Assembly: GCA_934378145.1 (NCBI GenBank)
Contig: CAKXXW010000007.1
Span: forward strand, 1 to 64,000
DNA length: 64,000 nucleotides
Source: an uncultured Eubacteriales bacterium
GTDB taxonomy: Bacteria; Bacillota; Clostridia; Oscillospirales; CAG-272
Direction of reading: 5' to 3'
Below are positions 59,314 through 64,000 of the stretch, piece after piece. The notes beneath the pieces were generated by a model. That model saw only the letters and a list, made by a program, of their open reading frames with translations. It searched no databases and was not told the origin of the DNA. Position numbers and translations under genes: made by a program. Positions within the stretch are counted from its first letter, which is position 1, and each line of letters begins with the position of its first letter.

Positions 59314-60396
59314 TCAATCTGCGGTAAGACCGGAGCGTTCGATACCCTGTACCAGGAACTTCTGGCAGAATATATAAACGACGACCAGCGGCGCGATTAT
59401 CATAAGTCCGCAGGTATTCCTTATCGCCGCCTCATAGAGGTTCTTGCCGGCGGCATAGTCCTCTGCTTTCAACGCGAGCGACGCGGGTATACCGACTATG
59501 TTCGACAGCAGTTTCGTCTTCGTCGAAGTGAAGAACATTCCGGTATAGTCTATATCGGTCCACTGCCACGAGAACGAGAAGAGGAATACCGTTATCATCA
59601 TCGGCACCGAAAGCGGCAGGATGATGCTGATAAATGTCCTTATCGTTCCCGAACCGTCGATGTACGCCGATTCCTCAAGCTCATCGGGAACTCCGCGGAA
59701 GAACTGCCTCAGAAGGAAGATATAAAGTCCGTTCTTGAACGCAAGTCCCGCAGCCGAGAGCAGTATGAGCGGGATATAGGTGTTGTTGATGTTCACACCG
59801 TAGTAGAGATCCTCAAGACCCGCCATTCCGAGCAGGGTGAAGAGTCCGGGACCGTCTACGAGCGACGAGATGGGGCCTCTTATATCGAAGTTTCCGAAGA
59901 AGCTCACGATAGAGCTGTAAAGTGTTCTGTAAGGGATTATCATCGTCAGTATGACGGCGAGGAAGACATACTTTGCACCCTTGAACTTGAACTTTGCAAG
60001 TCCGTAGCCGATAAGGCAGCAGCTCAGCGTCTGGATAACTGCGCAGGCGACCGACAGCATAAATGTGTTGAGGAACGCCTCGCTGTATCCCAGCTCGTTG
60101 AATATCGCCGTATAGGTGTCAAAGGTGAAGTGCTTCGGTATAATAAGTACCGTGACATCGACGAAATCCTCGGGCGACATTACCGAACCCGCGATCTTCG
60201 TGATGAAGGGGTAGATCACGACATACGCGATACCTATCAGAAGTATAAGCCTGAAGAGGTACCAGCCCACCTTCTTTAAGAAGAAGAAGGAGAGATATTT
60301 TGCCTTGAGCCGCTGAGAGAGAGGCGCACGGTCGAATTCGACCTTTACCTTCTTATGCGGATCGCGGTATGAATTTGAATTCATTGTTGCATCCAT
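59314..60396 (-). CDS. Carbohydrate ABC transporter permease, MalG type
   Basis: 360 residues, six membrane helices, AGGAGA before the ATG. The EAA loop ELEESAYIDGSGTIRTFISI contacts the ATPase. An insertion of about 60 residues (NFDIRGPISSLVDGPGLFTL LGMAGLEDLYYGVNINNTYI) lies between helices. It pairs with the MalF-type protein 17 bases upstream. Neither the ATPase nor a solute-binding protein is in the window, and the substrate is unknown. Confidence 0.93.
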   Translation of the reverse strand: MDATMNSNSYRDPHKKVKVEFDRAPLSQRLKAKYLSFFFLKKVGWYLFRLILLIGIAYVVIYPFITKIAGSVMSPEDFVDVTVLIIPKHFTFDTYTAIFNELGYSEAFLNTFMLSVACAVIQTLSCCLIGYGLAKFKFKGAKYVFLAVILTMIIPYRTLYSSIVSFFGNFDIRGPISSLVDGPGLFTLLGMAGLEDLYYGVNINNTYIPLILLSAAGLAFKNGLYIFLLRQFFRGVPDELEESAYIDGSGTIRTFISIILPLSVPMMITVFLFSFSWQWTDIDYTGMFFTSTKTKLLSNIVGIPASLALKAEDYAAGKNLYEAAIRNTCGLMIIAPLVVVYIFCQKFLVQGIERSGLTAD

Positions 60397-60413
60397 TTCT
60401 TTTCTCTCCTTTC

Positions 60414-61400
60414 TCAGTCATTCCGTCTTTGGTAGAACACGAAGGCGGAGCATATCGCCGCGATGATACCGACCATTGCTATTACGATAAGGAAGTACAT
60501 CCACGCCATTGCCGTACTCGTTCCCTTTCCGTCGGGCTGCAGATACTCGTTTGAGATAAACTTCATTATCGTATTTGAATCTGTCGTAAATGAGTCTATG
60601 ACCGTATATACCGCGTTGACGAGGATCATAGGACTTATCATCGGGAATGTGATCTTCCAGAAAGTCTCCCACGAGGTCGCGCCGTCTATCTGGCACGATT
60701 CGTAGATCGTAGGCGAGATCGACTGAAGTCCGGCAAGGAATATCAGCATCTGAACGCCCGAGCGGTTGACTATCTGGAATATCCTGTTGACCCAGTCGGC
60801 AACTATCTCCGCCAACTCGGATCCGACCGCCATTCCCGAGAATAGTGCCTGAATGTCCATCGCCGAGGCTATCTGATCCGTAGTGCTCGCCTCCGTACCG
60901 TCCGAGATACCTTCATCCATGTATTCATCAAGGATGTTCGCACTGTTGATCGATTCCATGATACCCGTCGAAAGGATAACCGGTATGAAGAATATCGCAC
61001 GGAAGAATGCTCTTCCCGCCATCTTCTGGTTCAGAAGGACCGCCATAAAGAGCGAGAAGATTATTATCGCGGGGATCTCGAAGATCATATCTCCGATACC
61101 CGTGACAAGCGTCTGCACGAACTTCGGATTTACGAACAGCGCCTTACGGTAGAACTCGAAGCCGACCCACTCAAGGGTGTAGCCTCCGCCGGCAAGTGTC
61201 TCCATCGTGAAGAAGCTCAGTTTTATCGACTGCAGAACTATGGGAAAATAAATGAAGAGAAATCCGACAACGAACGGAGCGACGAATATCCAACCGGCAC
61301 GCGCCTTGCGCTTATCAAGCGAGGCATGACCGCGTTTTTTCTTCTTGGCTCCGGCATTTTTCTTTGTTTCGGTGCCGTTCATCTTAATGTTTTCAGTCAT
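60414..61400 (-). CDS. Carbohydrate ABC transporter permease, MalF/LplB type
   Basis: 328 residues. A Lys-rich cytoplasmic start (TKKNAGAKKKKRGHASLDKR) precedes six membrane helices; the EAA loop is YESCQIDGATSWETFWKITF. A periplasm-side insertion of about 60 residues (NILDEYMDEGISDGTEASTT) follows helix 3. It starts 19 bases after the large Ala-rich protein gene, so the three form one operon. Confidence 0.93.
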   Translation of the reverse strand: MTENIKMNGTETKKNAGAKKKKRGHASLDKRKARAGWIFVAPFVVGFLFIYFPIVLQSIKLSFFTMETLAGGGYTLEWVGFEFYRKALFVNPKFVQTLVTGIGDMIFEIPAIIIFSLFMAVLLNQKMAGRAFFRAIFFIPVILSTGIMESINSANILDEYMDEGISDGTEASTTDQIASAMDIQALFSGMAVGSELAEIVADWVNRIFQIVNRSGVQMLIFLAGLQSISPTIYESCQIDGATSWETFWKITFPMISPMILVNAVYTVIDSFTTDSNTIMKFISNEYLQPDGKGTSTAMAWMYFLIVIAMVGIIAAICSAFVFYQRRND

Positions 61401-61419
61401 TGTCTTTGCTTCTCCTTTC

Positions 61420-64000
61420 TCAGTGATTTATAACCTTGTAGCCGTATGCGGGGATCGTGTACTCGACTCCGTTATAGGTCACGGTTATTGCGAAGGAATT
61501 GTAGTTGAGGATGAAGGTACGGTATGCCTTGTTGTCATCGCCGTCCTTACCGCCGTAGGTCACCGCCACGATGGATCCGTCGGAGGAGGTGTACTTTGTC
61601 GACTCGATGACGGTGTTATTGTGCTTCTTCGTATTGAGCGTCGCATCGAAGAGGTCCTGCGCCTTTGTGTTGTTCGTGATCTCAAAATTCTCGTCTATAA
61701 GCTCCTGCTCAAGGGCGGATGCGCGGATCTGCGCGAGGAGAGCGTCTGCCTTTTCAAGCATCGCACTGTACTTGTCGCAGAGTGCCTTGAGATCATTGTA
61801 CTTCCCGGCGGCGTAAGCCTTATCCTCTTCGGTCGCGGTCGCATCCGCGTCATAGAGGTTCTTCAGCGTTTCGGCGTATTCAAGATCCACGAGCAGCTGC
61901 TGGAGAGCTGTCTCAGCGCTGTTGCGGTATCTTGCAAGGTTTCTGTAGCCGTTATTGTCCTTGAAGGTGAGGAGGCTTTGGCTCAGCGCCTCATTCGCGG
62001 CGCGAAGCTCTTCCTCGGCAACCGATTTTCTGTAAGAGTAGATAACAAGGTTCGCCTTGTACTCTTCCTTCTCCGCCTTGCTCATCGACCAGAAGTCCAT
62101 GTTCGCCATCGTTTCAAGAGCATTCGCGGATTCGGTGTAGCGCTTCGCGGCGTCTACCATCTTCTTCCACTCGGCATCAATGACCTTGAGTGCTTCTTCC
62201 GAAACATTCAGAGCATTGTTGAGAAGTCTGAGAGCCTCGGTGACCGCATTGCTGTCGGCATCGACGGTCTCCTGACCGAAGATGATGACCTTCGCCTTCG
62301 TAAGCGCCTCATTGTAGGTCAGTTTGCGAAGCTCGTCGTAATCCTTCTCGAGGGCGGCAAGGTTATCGCTCGCCTTCTTCGTATTGGCTACCGCGGATTC
62401 GTAGAACTGCTTTGCGCTCTGCTTCTCGATAGCGGTCGCGGTAGGATCGGCAAGGATCTCCTCGTACTTCTCCTTGAGCGACTTCGTAGCCGCTTCTGCG
62501 AGGCTCACCGAGTTCTTCATAGTCGAGATGCTCGATTTGATGGAGGATACCGCGCTGTCGATCTTCGAGATGTAGGTCCTGTAGGTCGCGGAGGCTTCGG
62601 TAGCCTTTGCGCTCTTGATAAGGTAATCGGCGGTCTTATTAACCGCGTCGATCATCTCGGCGCTCGCACCGAAGAGTCCGTCTACCTCGGTCTTGATATA
62701 ACCGTCAATGGCGGTTATGAGATCGTTATTTGCCTTGGCGGCAAGCTGTTCGCTGTATGCCTTCTCGACAGCCTCGAACTCGGTCTTGTGCGTGGAGGCG
62801 TTTCTCGCGGCGTCGAGGTCCGCCTGCGCCGTCGTCATAACGGTAAGTGCGGTCTCGTATGCGGTCTTAGCCGTATTGTATGCGGCTTCCTCAAGTCCGG
62901 TCTTGTCAAATACTTCCTTGGCGGCGTCGTAGGTCGTCTTCGCTGCCTCAAGCCCGGTCGTTGCCTTGCTGAGGGCATCCGCAAGAGCCGTGATCTCTTT
63001 CGCGGTCCTGATAGTATCCGAACCGGCAACGGCGTTGTAAGCGGCAGCAACCGTGTTGTAGTTTTCGTCGGCTGCTTTCTTCTCAAGAGCGAATTTGTTC
63101 TCGTTGTAAGCCTTCAGTGCAGCTTCCGATTTGGTTAAGAGAACTTGGTATTCGGCGTATCCCGGTGCGGCGGCGCTGACTGCTGCCTTCGCATCGCTAA
63201 GCTCGGAAGCGAGCTTTGCAAGCGTCGCATATGCCGTATCGGTGTTCGCTGCGACAGCCGCGGCAACGGCGTCGGCGGCAGCCTTTGCGGCATTTCTGTC
63301 GGCTTCGGGAAGCGCGTCGTATTCAGCCTTCCTGTCATCCGCGGTCTTGCGGGCGGAGGTCGCGCTGTCCTTGTTGGAATCGCTCGGGTTCACTCCCGCA
63401 AGAGCTTCTGCGGCTTCGGCATCGGCGTTTGCCTGCTCATAAGTCGCGAGCTTTGCAAGAGCATCCTTGAGCGCGGCATTGCTGCCGGCGTAAGTATCGT
63501 AGGTCTTCTTGAGTTCCGCATAGTAGGACGCTATCTTAGCCTTGTAGTCATAGAAAGCGTTGTTGTAAAGCGTTTCGCTCTCTTTCGCGGCGCTGACTTT
63601 CTTTATCGCCGTGTACTTTGCCTCGGAAAGGGCTATGGCGTTTGCAAGGTCGGCTTCCGAAATGCCGGCTGCGAGAGCCGCATTCGCGGTATTCGTCCTG
63701 TTTGCGACAGCCTGTGCAAGCCTCTTTATATTATCGGTGGTTTCGGTAACGGCTTTGTCGTAAGTCGACTTTGTAGTGTTGTACACAGCCTCGGCGTCGG
63801 TCGCCTTGAAGGAAGCGAGGACATTTTCGGTCACGCTCTCGGCTACTTCGGATATGATCGCACGGTCAGCCTCGTCCGCTGTAACGGTCAGAGATGCGCT
63901 CTCGTTTCCGAGACCGTCGGCGACGGCATCAATGATCTCCGCGGCGGCGGCTGCCTTCGCGGCTGCCTCTTCGGCGGTGCTGAAGTATGTACCGGCGTTG
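61420..64000 (-). CDS. Large Ala/Glu/Lys-rich coiled-coil protein, 5' end outside window
   Basis: At least 859 residues; the frame is open to 64000, so the start is missing. Most of it is Ala-, Glu-, Lys- and Asp-rich with heptad patterns (A/L spaced by three or four) and spaced AxAAYNTAK-like segments, suggesting a long coiled coil built of degenerate repeats. The last about 60 residues are different: beta-rich with YGGKDGDDNKAYRTFILNYN and VTYNGVEYTIPAYGYKVI. That ending, together with two downstream permease genes, resembles DUF5696-type surface proteins found beside such transporters. Function is not established; a surface role in sugar capture is inferred. Confidence 0.6.
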   Translation of the reverse strand, partial: NAGTYFSTAEEAAAKAAAAAEIIDAVADGLGNESASLTVTADEADRAIISEVAESVTENVLASFKATDAEAVYNTTKSTYDKAVTETTDNIKRLAQAVANRTNTANAALAAGISEADLANAIALSEAKYTAIKKVSAAKESETLYNNAFYDYKAKIASYYAELKKTYDTYAGSNAALKDALAKLATYEQANADAEAAEALAGVNPSDSNKDSATSARKTADDRKAEYDALPEADRNAAKAAADAVAAAVAANTDTAYATLAKLASELSDAKAAVSAAAPGYAEYQVLLTKSEAALKAYNENKFALEKKAADENYNTVAAAYNAVAGSDTIRTAKEITALADALSKATTGLEAAKTTYDAAKEVFDKTGLEEAAYNTAKTAYETALTVMTTAQADLDAARNASTHKTEFEAVEKAYSEQLAAKANNDLITAIDGYIKTEVDGLFGASAEMIDAVNKTADYLIKSAKATEASATYRTYISKIDSAVSSIKSSISTMKNSVSLAEAATKSLKEKYEEILADPTATAIEKQSAKQFYESAVANTKKASDNLAALEKDYDELRKLTYNEALTKAKVIIFGQETVDADSNAVTEALRLLNNALNVSEEALKVIDAEWKKMVDAAKRYTESANALETMANMDFWSMSKAEKEEYKANLVIYSYRKSVAEEELRAANEALSQSLLTFKDNNGYRNLARYRNSAETALQQLLVDLEYAETLKNLYDADATATEEDKAYAAGKYNDLKALCDKYSAMLEKADALLAQIRASALEQELIDENFEITNNTKAQDLFDATLNTKKHNNTVIESTKYTSSDGSIVAVTYGGKDGDDNKAYRTFILNYNSFAITVTYNGVEYTIPAYGYKVINH

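Noticed and set aside
61345..63138. Open frame antisense to the Ala-rich coiled-coil gene
   Set aside because: The repeated Ala/Glu codons of the real gene create a long Arg/Leu/Val-rich mirror frame; no independent support.

Overview
The window looks like a chromosomal segment of a Gram-positive, gut-type Clostridia bacterium (Oscillospirales/Christensenellales-like; this is inferred from gene families, not from a marker search). The evidence is AGGAGG-type ribosome binding sites, SigA-type promoters almost all with a 17-bp spacer, ECF S-components for riboflavin, folate and queuosine precursors, each behind its own riboswitch, LysS/GreA/RpoBC of Firmicutes type, an aluminium-resistance/methionine gamma-lyase family protein, and a sugar ABC transporter cassette. 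Coding density is high, GC-rich codon use prevails, and most genes lie on the minus strand.

Layout. 1-2.3 kb: end of a Gfo/Idh/MocA oxidoreductase and an unusual membrane-anchored glycosidase-like protein (+). 3.1-11.9 kb (-): Crp/Fnr regulator with SGNH hydrolase, a small lipoprotein, EamA transporter, a membrane protein, lysS, greA, an S41 protease and a CdaR/PucR-type regulator. 12-14 kb: divergent rsmE and a FAD oxidoreductase. 14.6-17.6 kb (-): alaS-trxA. 17.8-20 kb (+): a lipoprotein with a metallo-beta-lactamase domain. 20-33.9 kb (-): ribU with FMN riboswitch, then the transcription/translation core tufA, fusA, rpsG, rpsL, rpoC, rpoB. 34.2-36 kb (+): rpsT (TTG start), a candidate rod-shaped small RNA, and an AT-rich island gene. 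36-41.8 kb (-): asd and the ychF-trmB-truB-aluminium-resistance operon. 42-45.7 kb (+): response regulator, histidine kinase and HtrA protease with overlapping genes. 45.7-50.3 kb (-): sugar isomerase, queT (preQ1 riboswitch), folT-folC (THF riboswitch), SecB-like protein, GtrA protein. 51-56.2 kb (-): an operon ending in cysE-cysS, led by a ribulokinase. 56.3-57.6 kb: enolase (+). 57.6-58.8 kb (-): nrdR and a DUF5131-type protein. 59-64 kb: a small membrane protein, then an ABC transporter operon (-) whose first gene runs off the window.

The four longest coding-free gaps (2.2-3.1, 14.1-14.6, 37.05-37.84 and 50.3-51.0 kb) are filled by one family of modular repeats. Its core of about 140 bases occurs six times and folds, in every copy, into a closing stem plus three arms. 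The copies carry compensatory base changes, the clearest being a completely replaced closing stem in one copy. Two subtypes differ in one arm, and in two loci one copy of each subtype sits head to head. This is the best candidate in the window for an undescribed system. Second is the small RNA candidate at 34.7-34.9 kb, which has its own promoter and terminator.

No tRNA, rRNA, CRISPR array, transposase, integrase or prophage gene was seen.
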